Shown here: piece after piece, positions 1-7,382 of the stretch
How positions within the stretch are numbered: the first letter of the stretch is position 1
How the letters are laid out: each line of letters starts with the position of its first letter
Assembly: GCA_900554725.1 (NCBI GenBank)
Contig: USII01000025.1
Span: forward strand, 1 to 9,822
Source: an uncultured Eubacteriales bacterium
GTDB taxonomy: Bacteria; Bacillota; Clostridia; Christensenellales; Christensenellaceae
DNA: 9,822 nt
Direction of reading: 5' to 3'
Position numbers and translations under genes: made by a program
Notes under the pieces: model-generated
What the model was told of the DNA's origin: nothing
Seen by the model: the letters and a program-made list of their open reading frames with translations, nothing else
Databases searched by the model: none

Positions 1-63
1 ATAGCGTTCTTTTTGCTGCTTGTCAATGCGAATTGCACACTGCTTTGCAAAAACATACCTTGA

Positions 64-1659
64 CAAATCTCGTCTCAAAAAGTCATTCTTGAAAAGTTCG
101 CAAAGGACAACAAGCTGCCGAATCCCCGTTTCTTCTATGACGATGGATTCTCAGGCGTAACCTTTATAAGACCGGCGTTTATGGAGATGATGGAGCTTGC
201 CGAACAGGGCTTAATAGGAACGATCGTGGTCAAAGACCACTCTCGGCTTGGCAGAAACCGCCTTGTTGTGGGTCAGCTTTTGGAAGAAGATTTTGTCCGT
301 TTGGATATTCGATATATCGCCATAATGGACAATATTGACACCGAAAAAGGTATCAGCGATATTGTGCCGATGCAGGATTTATTCAATGAGTGGCACGCAA
401 AGAACACCAGCGATAAGGTGCGCAAGGTGATGCAGAGCAAGGGTATGTCGGGCAAACCGCTGACCACCAATCCGCCTTTCGGGTATATGAAAAGCTCGGA
501 CGACAAAGACGAATGGATTGTGGACGAGCCTGCCGCAAAGGTTGTCAGACGGATATTCAGCCTTTGTGTTGAGGGACTTGGACCGACGCAGATAGCCAAA
601 AAACTCCATTCTGAAAAGGCGCTTACTCCTACGGAATATTGGAACAGTATCGGCAGAAAATGCAGTAAGCCGCCCGCCATTCCGTATGGCTGGGTAGCGG
701 ATACGGTATCTGGGATTCTTGACAAGCAGGAGTATTGCGGCGATACAGTCAATTTTAGAACTTACCGCAAGTCTTTCAAAATGAAGAAAAAGCTCGATAA
801 ACCGAAAGACGAATGGAAGATATTCCTGAATACTCACCCCGCCATCATTGACCGGGAGGTATTTGCGCTGGTGCAGGAACTGCGCCGACACCGCCGCAGA
901 CCTGCTAAAAGCGGGATCGTCAGTATGTTTTCGGGATTGCTCTATTGCGCCGACTGCGGAGAAAAGCTGTATTACAGCGTAACCAACAATTACAAGCGGG
1001 AGCAAGCCTACTTCTTCTGTTCTGCTTACCGTAAAAACTCTGAGGTATGCTCTGCCCATTATATTCGGGAAAAAGTCGTGGAGCAGCTTGTGCTTGAGAG
1101 TATGCAAAGAGTACTGTGGTATGTGCAGAGTTACGAAAAGTTATTCGCACAAAGGCAGTTAGCGGAATTTGGCGAGAAACAAAAGAAAGAATTTGCTGAA
1201 AAGCGCAGGGAGCTTGATAAGTCAAAGCTGCGTGTGCGGGAGATTGACGGAATTATCCAAAAGCTCTATGAAGATAACACAACGGGCAAAATCAGCGATG
1301 AGCGATTTGCCACGATGTCGATGTCCCTTGAAAATGAGCAGAGCGAGTTAAAAGACCGTATTCCCTCTTTGGAAAATGAGCTTGAAAATGCCAAAGTCAA
1401 GACCGAAAGCTTACAGAGGTTTATTGACAAAGCAAAACAAGTTACCCGCCTTGAAGCCCTCACACCTGAATTGGCACACGAATTTATTGAGAAAATCGTG
1501 GTATCCGCCCCCGAATACAAAGACGGCAAGCGTTATCAGGAGGTTGCAATCCATTACAACGGTGTTGGCATTATCCGAGAGCCGACAGCAGAAGAAATGG
1601 AAGAATACTTCCAAGAACACATCAGCAAAAAGCCTTTTTTAAAGGCAAAAACGGCATAG
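64..1659 (+). pseudogene. Large serine recombinase (TnpX/TndX-like), 5'-truncated
   Basis: Site-specific recombinase that would excise or integrate a conjugative or mobilizable element. Recombinase-like sequence starts right after an in-frame TGA at 61-63; residues resembling the family (YDDGFSG, then DHSRLGRN) are already present upstream of the first ATG at 181. Numbering from that ATG: the SRLGR arginine motif at 21-25, the recombinase domain at about 95-235, a zinc ribbon with C256, C259, C280 and C290, a coiled coil at about 320-420, and a DUF4368-like tail ending near 475. Missing is the first stretch of about 30 residues that carries the catalytic serine (family pattern Y-x-R-x-S). None of the three forward frames of positions 1-63 encodes it, and no good start codon or ribosome site precedes 181. 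I infer an inactive remnant. A fragment beginning at 181 could still bind DNA but should not cleave it. The gene is more AT-rich than the genes from rodA onward. Confidence 0.85.
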
Positions 1660-1662
1660 CCA

Positions 1663-1785
1663 ATGGCTACACCGCATTCACACAACAATATTTCAAAGAA
1701 ATACAAAGCCGCCTTGGGGCACCTTCCTTACGGAGGGTGTCCCAATGCCGGTGCTTTTTATTGGGGCTGGGAAACCCGGATGTAG
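1663..1785 (+). CDS. Possible 40-residue peptide following the recombinase
   Basis: An ATG three bases after the recombinase stop opens a 40-codon frame ending in TAG. The product has a basic, hydrophilic start (HSHNNISKKYK) and a glycine- and aromatic-rich second half (LPYGGCPNAGAFYWGW), a composition that looks more like a real peptide than random frame. No ribosome binding site lies at a normal distance, so translation would have to be coupled to termination of the recombinase. A 14-bp stem-loop lies inside the frame, so the apparent peptide could also be a by-product of a structured DNA or RNA element. I do not recognise a family with certainty and assign no function. Confidence 0.35.
   Translation: MATPHSHNNISKKYKAALGHLPYGGCPNAGAFYWGWETRM
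1714..1759 (+). terminator. Strong stem-loop with T-run, possible terminator at element end
   Basis: Positions 1714-1727 pair with 1732-1745 over 14 base pairs, two of them G-U, around a TTAC loop. Five T residues follow at 1755-1759, nine bases after the stem, which is further than in a classical intrinsic terminator. It lies about 55 bases after the recombinase stop, so it could end the element's transcription or be part of its end structure. The stem also forms on the minus strand, without a T-run, and could slow rodA read-through. Confidence 0.4.
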
Positions 1786-1876
1786 GCACAAAAGGCAAAG
1801 CCAAAGCTGCCCGGAAGAGCCCGCAGACAGATGCTAAAATTGGCATGCCCAGGAAAGAGAGTATACTGTAAAAGAG
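1786..1876. other. Non-coding junction between mobile element and rodA
   Basis: No gene, RNA gene or clear terminator is visible here. It separates the recombinase module from the rodA stop codon and most likely contains the attachment site. In TnpX/TndX elements the recombinase gene sits near one end of the element, with the crossover at a GA dinucleotide. Several GA dinucleotides are present and the other end is not in the window, so the exact site cannot be chosen. A small palindrome, GGCATGCC, occurs near 1840-1850 but is too short to call. Confidence 0.35.
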
Positions 1877-3046
1877 TTAGAGGGGAGCGCGCCGCTGTGA
1901 GCGCATATGCACATTAAGCACCATCCCGATGCTGATGAGAGTTGTTAACAGGTTGGAACCGCCATAACTGATGAGGGGCAGAGGAATGCCCGTGACGGGC
2001 ATAAGGCCGATGTTCATGCCGATATTTTCAAATACATGGAACAACAGCATGCACGCTACTCCCACAATGATATACATGCCAAAATCATCCCGGGCACGCA
2101 TGGAGATGCGGAAAAGGTGAAAGATGAGGAACAGATAGGCAGCTACCAGCAAAATGGATCCTGCAAAACCAATGGCTTCGGTGGTGCTGGAGAAGATAAA
2201 ATCGGTATGATCTTCGGGAAGGAAACTGCTTTGCTGGGTGAGCAGATCCTGGGAAAAAAAGCCCTTGCCGCGAAAACCGCCCGAGCTGGCGACAGTTTTT
2301 GCCCGCAGCACATTAAAACCTTTGCCTTCCGGATCTTTAGAGGGATCTAAAAATACCTCAATTCTCCCTTTTTGATCCGGCGTCATGAGCAGCCAGGCGA
2401 CGGGCAGCAGAACCAGCGCAGCACCGGCGATTGTCCCAAGAATTTTAAAGCTTGTCTTAGACATAAACAAAAGGCCCATCAGAATGAACACATAAACCAT
2501 CGCAGTGCCCAAATCCGGCTGCAGGCCGATGAGCACAACGGGGACAATAAACTTTAGCAAAATCGGCAGGAGATCCCGAAACTTATCGATTCCGCCGTTT
2601 TTATTTTCGGTGCGTTCGGCAAAATCCCGGGCCAGCACCAGGATGAGGAGCGGCTTGCAGATTTCGCTCGTCTGGATGCCTACTCCCCCTACGCGCAGCC
2701 ATCCTTGAAGGCCGCGCTGGCTGGAACCAAAGATGAGCGTCAAAATGAGCAGGCCGATGCACAGCCAGTAGATGATGTTGCAAAACTCCCGAATGTTGTT
2801 GTAATCCAAAAACAGGATGACGATTACGCAGACAATACCGATACAGAGGTATAAAAACTGCGTCAGCGGCAAAGAAGAGCTGAGGCTGCCGAGATATTCA
2901 AGGAAGCTCTGCGCCTGCGGGTCGTATGCCGTGCAGGTGGCGCTCGCAATGGCGATTACGCCAAACAATGCCAGGCCCAGCACAAGTGCCACAGTCAGCC
3001 AATCGATTCGTTTTAGGACTTCGAGAGTTTTTGTATTTCGGGCCAT
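1877..3046 (-). CDS. rodA: RodA, SEDS-family peptidoglycan glycosyltransferase
   Basis: Multi-pass membrane enzyme that polymerises lipid II into glycan strands for the side wall, working with a class B penicillin-binding protein and the MreBCD machinery. The 389-residue length and about ten hydrophobic segments fit the SEDS family. Visible signatures are QGWLRVGG, TSEICKPLL, LQPDLGTA, FLPEDHTDFIF and NIGLMPVTGIPLPLISYGG; the last favours RodA over FtsW. The ATG at 3046 is chosen because AAAGGAAA lies 6 bases upstream and the promoter at 3076-3104 puts the transcript start near 3069. A TTG at 3064 would give six extra residues but has no ribosome site and almost no leader. The gene is divergent from spoIVFA. 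In many Clostridia rodA lies with mre/min genes in the same direction as the following genes, so its reversed orientation here suggests local rearrangement. Confidence 0.93.
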   Translation of the reverse strand: MARNTKTLEVLKRIDWLTVALVLGLALFGVIAIASATCTAYDPQAQSFLEYLGSLSSSLPLTQFLYLCIGIVCVIVILFLDYNNIREFCNIIYWLCIGLLILTLIFGSSQRGLQGWLRVGGVGIQTSEICKPLLILVLARDFAERTENKNGGIDKFRDLLPILLKFIVPVVLIGLQPDLGTAMVYVFILMGLLFMSKTSFKILGTIAGAALVLLPVAWLLMTPDQKGRIEVFLDPSKDPEGKGFNVLRAKTVASSGGFRGKGFFSQDLLTQQSSFLPEDHTDFIFSSTTEAIGFAGSILLVAAYLFLIFHLFRISMRARDDFGMYIIVGVACMLLFHVFENIGMNIGLMPVTGIPLPLISYGGSNLLTTLISIGMVLNVHMRSQRRAPL

Positions 3047-3075
3047 AGGGTTTCCTTTCGCCAAATTCTTTGCTT

Positions 3076-3104
3076 ATTATACCGCAGCCTTGGCCTTCTG
3101 GCAA
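3076..3104 (-). promoter_or_regulatory. Sigma-A promoter for rodA
   Basis: On the minus strand, TTGCCA (3104-3099), a 17-base spacer and a perfect TATAAT (3081-3076) precede rodA. The predicted start is near 3069, giving a leader of about 23 bases that contains the AAAGGAAA ribosome site for the ATG at 3046. It indicates constitutive vegetative expression. Confidence 0.8.
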
Positions 3105-3133
3105 ATGAACAAACGGTAAAATGCCGCATGGTG

Positions 3134-3164
3134 AAATATTTTGCAAAACTGCGGAGTATAGATT
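3134..3164 (+). promoter_or_regulatory. Candidate sporulation (sigma-E-like) promoter for spoIVFA
   Basis: AAATATT (3134-3140) and TATAGATT (3157-3164) match the Bacillus sigma-E boxes (KMATATT and CATACAHT) at 6 of 7 and 6 of 8 positions. The 16-base spacer is slightly longer than the usual 14-15. It lies 33 bases upstream of the spoIVFA start, and in Bacillus the spoIVF operon is read by sigma-E. A weak sigma-A reading of the same DNA (TTGCAA at 3141) has no convincing -10 box. Short motifs in AT-rich DNA arise easily, so this is tentative. Confidence 0.3.
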
Positions 3165-3197
3165 ATTACATCTGAAAAGAAGGGAGAAGGATGCACT

Positions 3198-3917
3198 ATG
3201 GCGGAAAAAAGAAAAGCGGCCAACAGTGAATTTATTTCCAGCAGAAGAGGAGAACGCCCCTTCGAGCGCCCGCAAAGCGCCGAAGCAAATAGCCAGAGCG
3301 GTTTATTCGAGCTTAGAAACAGCATAACAAAGATGGGAAAAAAGGTGAAGGAAGCGCCGGAAAGCTACCGCAGGCTGGTCCGTCGTGCGATGGTTTGCGC
3401 GGTGCTGGCGCTTGGAATATGGGCGGTTAAGAGCATGGATACAGCCGTTTCTCAGCAGATTATCGGCGGTGTGGAGAGTGCCACGGGAAGCGAGATGGAA
3501 AAAGAAGAGGATCTCGGCAAGCTCAAATTTGTAAATGGAGAAGAGCAGGGCGATGCCGTGGGCGTTTCCAGCTCGTCGTACAGCTTGCCGCTGGAAGGAG
3601 AAGTGGTGCAGTCGTTCTCGGATAGCGGAAAGGATGTGAGCATTAAGGGGGAGGACAGTGCGCGGGTCAACGCAATTTTATCCGGCGTTGTGGTAAAAAC
3701 CACGAGCGATAGCGTTGTGGTGGAAAATGCGAATGGAACCAAGAGCACATATACTGGCGTCATTCCCAGCGTTTCCGCGGGGGATGAGGTGAAGAATTCG
3801 GATATGCTGGGCCAGCTTTCGGGAGAGGTGCTCTGCCTGGAAACTGTGAGTGGCATTGGCTATGTGGATTCTCTTAGCATGCAGGATATGACAGAGGCAA
3901 CCGCAAAAATTGAGTAG
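3198..3917 (+). CDS. spoIVFA: SpoIVFA-like membrane protein with degenerate LytM/M23 domain
   Basis: Predicted partner of the adjacent intramembrane protease. In Bacillus, SpoIVFA anchors and, with BofA, inhibits SpoIVFB in the outer forespore membrane until a forespore signal arrives. The 239-residue product has a basic cytoplasmic N-terminus (1-62), one membrane segment at about 64-80, an acidic linker, and a LytM-like beta domain at about 130-222 (GEVVQSF, then SGVVVKTTSDSVVVENANG, then SAGDEVKNSDMLGQL). The zinc ligands of active M23 peptidases (HxxxD and HxH) are absent, so the domain is probably a binding or sensing module and not an enzyme, as in SpoIVFA. The start at 3198 follows the purine-rich AGGGAGAAGG by 7 bases. 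The stop overlaps the next gene by 8 bases. The assignment rests on architecture and neighbour; overall sequence similarity to SpoIVFA is expected to be low. Confidence 0.75.
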   Translation: MAEKRKAANSEFISSRRGERPFERPQSAEANSQSGLFELRNSITKMGKKVKEAPESYRRLVRRAMVCAVLALGIWAVKSMDTAVSQQIIGGVESATGSEMEKEEDLGKLKFVNGEEQGDAVGVSSSSYSLPLEGEVVQSFSDSGKDVSIKGEDSARVNAILSGVVVKTTSDSVVVENANGTKSTYTGVIPSVSAGDEVKNSDMLGQLSGEVLCLETVSGIGYVDSLSMQDMTEATAKIE

Positions 3918-4803
3918 CAGTTTTTTGGGGGGCAGGCTGGAAGTCAACTTCATCTTTATCCCCGTGGCGGCGGTGATGTGTTATCTGAACGGCTTGCCCG
4001 CTGTTTTGGCATTTTCTTTGGCGCTGCTGCTTCACGAGAGTGGCCATGCCGTTATGGCGCAGGCCATGGGCGTGCGCGTCAAGTACATGGAGCTGATGCC
4101 CTTTGGCTGTACAGCGCATATTGAGAGCTTTGCGGTAGTAAGCCCGGGTGCGGAAATTGCCATGGCAGCGGCAGGCCCTTTGGCCAATCTGGCGCTGGCG
4201 GCTTTGCTCCAGTTTGGATCAGACCTCTTTGCAGATTCCTTTTTGGCTGCGCTTTACCGCTCCAACCTTTCCCTGGCGGCGGTAAACCTGTTGCCTGCAC
4301 TGCCCATGGATGGCGGTAGGGTGCTTTGCTGCGCCCTTTGCTATGCGATGCCCAGGCTGGCCTGTGTGCGGCTGGTGAGCGCTATGGGTGTATTTACCGG
4401 GCTTTGCATTACGGCGCTTGGGATCTGTTTTTGGGCTGCTGGCTCGCTCAACCCCACAATTCTTCTCATGGGAGGATTTATGATATTTGCTTCTGCCCGG
4501 CACTACCGGTTTGCCCCGCTTTCCGTGATGGAGGGGACGCTTTCAAAGCGCCGGGAGATCCTCCGCCGGGGCAGTGCACAGGTGCGCAGCACGGCTATCC
4601 CGGCCGAGCGCAGCGTGGGAGAGGCCATTGCCCGCATGGATGCCAGAAGTTATAATCTTTTATATGTTTTAGACGATCAGATGCATCTGATCCGGACGGT
4701 GGGAGAAGGAGAGCTGCTGGATTACGCCCTTTGCAGGGGCAGCGGCGCAAAGCTGGGGGATGTGGCCAGAGGGCATCAGGTGTTTGACCCTGGGGGGAGA
4801 TGA
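3910..4803 (+). CDS. spoIVFB: SpoIVFB-like site-2 intramembrane metalloprotease (M50B)
   Basis: Zinc protease of the S2P family that cuts substrates within the membrane; in Bacillus it removes the pro-sequence of sigma-K in the mother cell. The 297 residues hold several membrane segments, the zinc motif HESGH at 42-46, and the second active-site motif with N126 and D134 (LPMDGGR). These positions nearly match those of Bacillus SpoIVFB (H43, E44, H47, D137), which supports the TTG start at 3910. A single CBS-like domain at about 215-290 fits SpoIVFB, where it responds to ATP. There is no strong ribosome site; the start lies within the end of spoIVFA, so translational coupling is likely. An alternative TTG lies 15 bases downstream. 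The last codons contain a promoter for the next operon. The substrate in this organism is inferred, since sigK is not in the window. Confidence 0.88.
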   Translation: MSSSFLGGRLEVNFIFIPVAAVMCYLNGLPAVLAFSLALLLHESGHAVMAQAMGVRVKYMELMPFGCTAHIESFAVVSPGAEIAMAAAGPLANLALAALLQFGSDLFADSFLAALYRSNLSLAAVNLLPALPMDGGRVLCCALCYAMPRLACVRLVSAMGVFTGLCITALGICFWAAGSLNPTILLMGGFMIFASARHYRFAPLSVMEGTLSKRREILRRGSAQVRSTAIPAERSVGEAIARMDARSYNLLYVLDDQMHLIRTVGEGELLDYALCRGSGAKLGDVARGHQVFDPGGR

Positions 4804-4812
4804 TGTTATAAT
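4784..4812 (+). promoter_or_regulatory. Strong sigma-A promoter inside the end of spoIVFB
   Basis: TTGACC (4784-4789), a spacer of exactly 17 bases and a perfect TATAAT (4807-4812) with an extended -10 TG at 4804-4805. The -35 box and most of the spacer are the last coding bases of spoIVFB. Transcription should start near 4819, giving a leader of about 65 bases before the radical SAM gene. It frees the downstream operon from the sporulation genes. Confidence 0.75.
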
Positions 4813-4885
4813 ACCTATATGCTTGTTGTGAGGGTATGCGCATGGGAAGTCAAAGTGCCGGCGCCTGCGCCCACGGGAGGAAATT

Positions 4886-6703
4886 GTGATCGATCTGAAA
4901 AAACTGGAAAAAATCCTGCCGCTGGTGGAAAAACCGGGCAGATATATCGGCGGAGAGGTAGGCATCGCGCGCAAGAATACAGATGTCCCTATCCGCTTTT
5001 TATTCGCGTTTCCCGATATCTATGAAGTTGGAATGTCGCATCTTGGAAGTGTCATCCTCTATCATCTGACAAACGAGCGGGAAGATACTTATGCTGAACG
5101 AGCCTATGCCCCCTTTCCGGATATGCAGGAGCAGATGCAAAAAGAGGGGATTCCTCTTTTTTCTTTGGAAACGCATTCGGCTGCTCGGGAATTTGATATC
5201 ATCGGTTTTAACCTCTCCTATGAGATGTGCTATACGACGGTGCTGCGCATGCTGGAGCTGGCGGATATTCCGCTGCGCGCCAGGGAACGGGGAGAGGAAT
5301 TCCCCCTCATTATTGCGGGAGGCACCTGCACATATAACCCGGAGCCGCTGGCAGACTTTATCGATTTGTTCATTATAGGCGAGGGCGAGCAGGTAAATAT
5401 GGAACTGCTGGACCTTTATGCCGCGCATAAAAAAGCGGGTGGCAGCCGGGAAGAATTTTTGAAGGCCGCTGCCGGAATAGAGGGGATATATGTGCCTTCG
5501 CTGACGGAAGTTTGCTATCATGAGGATGGCACGGTGCAAAGCATCCGGGGCGAGCATCTTCCCGTGCGCAAGCGTTTTCTTGCGGATATGGACTCTGCTT
5601 ATTTTCCAGACAAGCTCATCGTGCCCAATATTGGCATTGTGCACGATAGGGTGACGCTGGAAATTTTTCGCGGCTGCACAAGGGGATGCCGGTTCTGCCA
5701 GGCAGGGTTTATTTACCGCCCTGTCCGGGAAAAAAAGGTGCCGACACTTTGCGCCCAGGCGGAAAAGCTCATTAAGAGCACGGGCTACGAGGAAATTTCC
5801 CTTTCCTCTTTAAGCTCCGGGGATTACAGCGAAATAGATACGCTTGCAAACCAGCTGTTTGATGCTTTTGAAGAAAAGCGCGTCAGCATCTCCCTGCCCT
5901 CTCTGCGCGTAGATTCCTTCCAGAAGGACTATGCCAAGCGCATGCAGGGAGCGCGCAAACAGAGCTTTACTTTTGCGCCCGAGGCGGGCACACAGCGGCT
6001 TAGGGATGTCATCAATAAAAATATCACGGAAGAGGAGATCCTAAGAGGGGTTCGCTATGCCTTTGAGAGCGGGGCGACTACCATTAAGCTCTATTTTATG
6101 ATTGGGCTGCCCACGGAAACCTATGAAGATCTGGATGGCATTGCCGAGCTGGTGTTAAACATCAAAAGCGTGTTTGGCCAGGTTCCCCGGGAGCTGCGCA
6201 GAGGGAGCTTGCAGGTGAATGTCAGCACGGCTTCTTTTGTGCCAAAGCCTTTTACACCCTTCCAGTGGGAGGCGCAGGATACCAGGGAATCACTGCACCA
6301 AAAGCAGCAGTATCTCAAAGAAAAACTGCGCATGCGCGGGGTAAAATACAGCTACCACGATACGGCGCTGAGTTATCTGGAGGCGGTTTTTGCGCGGGGA
6401 GACCGCCGCCTGTGCGATGTGCTTTTCTTTGCGCGCCAAAATGGCGCCCAGTTCGATTCCTGGCAGGATCAGTTTAACCAGGAGGCATTTGACCAAGCCT
6501 TTCTGCAGGCGGGGGTCGACCCGGATTTTTACGCCTGCCGGGAGCGCAGCCTGGAGGAAGTTCTGCCCTGGAGCCATATTGATGCATATATCGCGCCGGG
6601 GTACCTGAAGCGCGAACTGATAAAGGCCAAAGAAGCCGCGGTAACGCCCGATTGCCGCGAGGGCTGTCAGGGATGCGGGCTTGGGAGGTTTTGTTTAAAA
6701 TGA
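4886..6703 (+). CDS. Radical SAM protein, TIGR03960 type, with B12-binding-like N-terminus
   Basis: Uncharacterised radical SAM enzyme of 605 residues. The N-terminal part (about 35-190: FPDIYEVGMSHLG, then IIGFNLSYEM, then IIAGG, then IGEGE) has the layout of the B12-binding-like domain found in this class. The radical SAM domain begins near 255 with C264, C268 and C271 (CxxxCxxC), which should hold the [4Fe-4S] cluster that splits S-adenosylmethionine; FAPEAGTQRLRDVINK and FMIGLPTETYEDL are further typical segments. The last residues carry a second cysteine group, C590, C594, C597 and C603. The GTG at 4886 is chosen because GGGAGG lies 5 bases upstream; no ATG competes. The stop overlaps the next gene as ATGA. 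The family is commonly found beside or fused to a DUF2344 protein, as here, and near RNase G. Its reaction is not established, though the neighbourhood hints at RNA or ribosome modification. Confidence 0.9.
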   Translation: MIDLKKLEKILPLVEKPGRYIGGEVGIARKNTDVPIRFLFAFPDIYEVGMSHLGSVILYHLTNEREDTYAERAYAPFPDMQEQMQKEGIPLFSLETHSAAREFDIIGFNLSYEMCYTTVLRMLELADIPLRARERGEEFPLIIAGGTCTYNPEPLADFIDLFIIGEGEQVNMELLDLYAAHKKAGGSREEFLKAAAGIEGIYVPSLTEVCYHEDGTVQSIRGEHLPVRKRFLADMDSAYFPDKLIVPNIGIVHDRVTLEIFRGCTRGCRFCQAGFIYRPVREKKVPTLCAQAEKLIKSTGYEEISLSSLSSGDYSEIDTLANQLFDAFEEKRVSISLPSLRVDSFQKDYAKRMQGARKQSFTFAPEAGTQRLRDVINKNITEEEILRGVRYAFESGATTIKLYFMIGLPTETYEDLDGIAELVLNIKSVFGQVPRELRRGSLQVNVSTASFVPKPFTPFQWEAQDTRESLHQKQQYLKEKLRMRGVKYSYHDTALSYLEAVFARGDRRLCDVLFFARQNGAQFDSWQDQFNQEAFDQAFLQAGVDPDFYACRERSLEEVLPWSHIDAYIAPGYLKRELIKAKEAAVTPDCREGCQGCGLGRFCLK

Positions 6704-7356
6704 GAATAGGCGTAAAGTTTGCAAGGGCTGGCCTGGGCCGGTTTCTTTCGCATTTGGATTTGCAGGATCTATTCTGCCGGGCGGTTCGCCGGGCTGGGAT
6801 TCCCGCAAAATATACAGAGGGTTTTCACCCTCATATGAGCCTTTCCTTTGCCTCCGCAATGGCGGTGGGAATGGAAACGGAGGGGGATTATTTCGAGCTG
6901 CAGACGGCGGAGGAGATAGAGATTCCCGCGGCAAAGGAGGCGCTCTCTGCCCAAATGCCGCAGGGCTTTTCCATCTGCGCCATGGGGCGCCTTCCCGAAG
7001 GGCTTGCAAAGCTTATGGCCCTGGCTGTGCGGGCGGAATATGAAATTTTTACAGAAAACGATGCCTTCCGCACATGGCTTGGGCAGGTGATGGCCCAGCA
7101 GAGCTATATTATCACAAAGCAGCGCAAGCAAAAGAGCAGGCAAATGGATTTGCGCCCGCTCATCTACGAGGCGGATTTGGGGCGGTGCACACGCCTGATG
7201 CTGGGCAATTTCGGCGCGGAAACGGTAACGCCCAAATTGTTGCTGGCAGAGGCGGAAAAGAACATGGGCAGCCTGGGGAATGTGCGCGTCGTCCGCCAGG
7301 AGCTTTATGCCGAGCAAAAAGGTGAAATAAAGGCTCTTTGCGAGCTTTTCATATAG
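6700..7356 (+). CDS. Radical SAM-linked protein, TIGR03936/DUF2344
   Basis: Protein of 218 residues and unknown function, always considered together with the preceding radical SAM protein, to which it is fused in some genomes. Visible conserved features are the start (RIGVKFARAG), FLSHLDLQDLFCRAVRRAGIP, and YTEGFHPHMSLSFASAMAVGMETEGDY written as the motif at about 38-64, with invariant-looking His, Asp, Arg and Gly residues. The start is taken at ATG 6700, which overlaps the upstream TGA; an upstream in-frame ATG at 6652 lies within the radical SAM gene and would add 16 residues not typical of the family. A GGGAGG about 11 bases before 6700 may serve as ribosome site, and the overlap implies tightly coupled, equal production. 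It probably binds or presents substrate for the radical SAM partner; this is inference. Confidence 0.88.
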   Translation: MRIGVKFARAGLGRFLSHLDLQDLFCRAVRRAGIPAKYTEGFHPHMSLSFASAMAVGMETEGDYFELQTAEEIEIPAAKEALSAQMPQGFSICAMGRLPEGLAKLMALAVRAEYEIFTENDAFRTWLGQVMAQQSYIITKQRKQKSRQMDLRPLIYEADLGRCTRLMLGNFGAETVTPKLLLAEAEKNMGSLGNVRVVRQELYAEQKGEIKALCELFI

Positions 7357-7382
7357 TTTATAGTTTTGGGAGGGTATTTCGG

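Noticed and set aside
1..152. Open minus-strand frame running to the left edge of the window
   Set aside because: About 50 codons with no ATG and no recognisable motif, partly antisense to the recombinase remnant; may be chance, so noted only in the junction finding.
379..1107. A 242-codon minus-strand frame within the recombinase
   Set aside because: It is antisense to a region with recognisable recombinase and zinc-ribbon motifs; the product shows no fold or motif.
4819..5025. Short forward frame starting in the leader of the radical SAM gene
   Set aside because: It starts at the predicted transcript start without a ribosome site and overlaps the radical SAM gene in another frame.
5000..5644. 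A 214-codon minus-strand frame within the radical SAM gene
   Set aside because: Shadow of a well-supported gene; no start signal and no recognisable sequence.
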